Positions 5,461-5,822 of a stretch of 5,822 nt of DNA are shown in pieces. The stretch comes from Pseudomonas_S sp047607345 (lineage in GTDB: Bacteria; Pseudomonadota; Gammaproteobacteria; Xanthomonadales; Xanthomonadaceae): contig JASGDF010000210.1 of assembly GCA_047607345.1 (NCBI GenBank), forward strand, positions 1-5,822, read 5' to 3'. The notes below the pieces were generated by a model. It did not search any database. It worked only from the letters and a program-made list of their open reading frames with translations, and was not told where the DNA came from. The position numbers were made by a program, and so were the translations under genes. Position 1 is the first letter of the stretch. Every line of letters begins with the position of its first letter.

Positions 5461-5822
5461 CTACGGCGCCGGGCATGGGCCGGTCCAGCTGAAATCCAGG
5501 TCGGGCCAGTCGTAGCTGAAGTCCGCGTCCGGATCAACCGGCGCCAGGCGTAGCCGGCGCGTGGCGCCTTCTCCGGAGAACAGCAGCCAGGGTTCGGCAT
5601 CCACGCTCGGGTCGTGCCAGTCGACCAGCACGCGCTCCCCCACATGCAGCACCGTGCCACGCAACCGCGGCGACTTGGCCGCGGCGAATTCCACACCGGC
5701 GGCGGCCGGGCACAGCCGTACTTCGCCGAACCAGGGATCGCGCCAGATGCCCAGCCACCGCGCCAGCTCGGCGGCGCTGGCCGGCGTGCGCGCGGGAGTG
5801 CCGGCCGCGCGCGCGACCGACG
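5461..5822 (-). CDS. Serine hydrolase, C-terminal end (beta-lactamase/PBP-type with DUF3471-like domain), partial
   Basis: The frame stays open from the TAG at 5461-5463 to the right edge, giving 119 C-terminal residues; the 5' part lies outside. After an Ala/Pro/Thr-rich linker the fragment reads ELARWLGIWRDPWFGEVRL (18-36) and ends DFSYDWPDLDF shortly before the stop. This combination of a Y/W-x-D-P-W-(Y/F)-G-(D/E)-V motif and a terminal DFSxDxxDLxF motif is typical of the beta-barrel C-terminal domain of class C beta-lactamase-like serine hydrolases. The catalytic SxxK and YxN motifs would be in the missing part, so activity cannot be judged. An internal GTG at 5692-5694 is not needed as a start because coding character continues upstream. 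It precedes the dipeptidase by 81 nt in the same direction. Confidence 0.72.
   Translation of the reverse strand, partial: SVARAAGTPARTPASAAELARWLGIWRDPWFGEVRLCPAAAGVEFAAAKSPRLRGTVLHVGERVLVDWHDPSVDAEPWLLFSGEGATRRLRLAPVDPDADFSYDWPDLDFSWTGPCPAP

Noticed and set aside
5455..5474. GCCCGG/CCGGGC stem over the serine hydrolase stop codon
   Set aside because: It is six base pairs with no T-run in very GC-rich DNA; not enough to call a terminator.

Overview
The window is a high-GC stretch, by eye about two thirds G+C. Protein similarity and repeat style suggest a gammaproteobacterium of the Xanthomonadaceae, perhaps Lysobacter or Luteimonas. The clue from repeats is the palindrome beginning GTAGGAGCGACTTCAG, a type I associate with intergenic regions of that group. 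This placement is inference. No marker gene fixes the species.

Every gene I can support lies on the minus strand, so transcription runs right to left. At the right edge is the C-terminus of what looks like a beta-lactamase-type serine hydrolase. It is followed by an exported VanX/DdpX-like D-Ala-D-Ala dipeptidase and, 6 nt later, a CPXCG cysteine-rich mini-protein. A small three-helix membrane protein comes next. Then there is a secreted protein with two EF-hands, which has a strong ribosome-binding site and a clear rho-independent terminator. After that terminator a second unit starts: a HAD-family hydrolase, a conserved secreted protein of unknown function 19 nt behind it, and hglS, the Fe(II)-dependent 2-oxoadipate dioxygenase/decarboxylase of lysine catabolism. 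The key hglS active-site residues H70, R74 and H226 fall at the positions I recall for the Pseudomonas putida enzyme.

The unusual part is the left 660 bases. The last quarter of hglS occurs twice in direct orientation. Bases 1-234 repeat bases 428-661 with only three differences, all synonymous third-codon changes. The left copy has no 5' part, no start and an in-frame stop upstream, so it is a displaced 3' fragment. Between the copies sits a cassette of about 170 bp with no credible gene. It holds a near-perfect 53-bp AT-rich palindrome, a 13-bp tandem repeat at the edge of that palindrome, and a REP-like hairpin with 24-bp arms just after the hglS stop. The layout resembles, in miniature, elements that insert in the 3' end of a gene and restore it with their own copy. 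No integrase or transposase lies in the window, so a simple tandem duplication, import of a related allele, or the scar of a larger lost element remain possible.

Two functional themes are visible: peptidoglycan or D-Ala peptide processing on the right, and lysine/2-oxoadipate breakdown on the left. Nothing in the sequence links them. I see no tRNA, rRNA, CRISPR array, transposase or phage gene.
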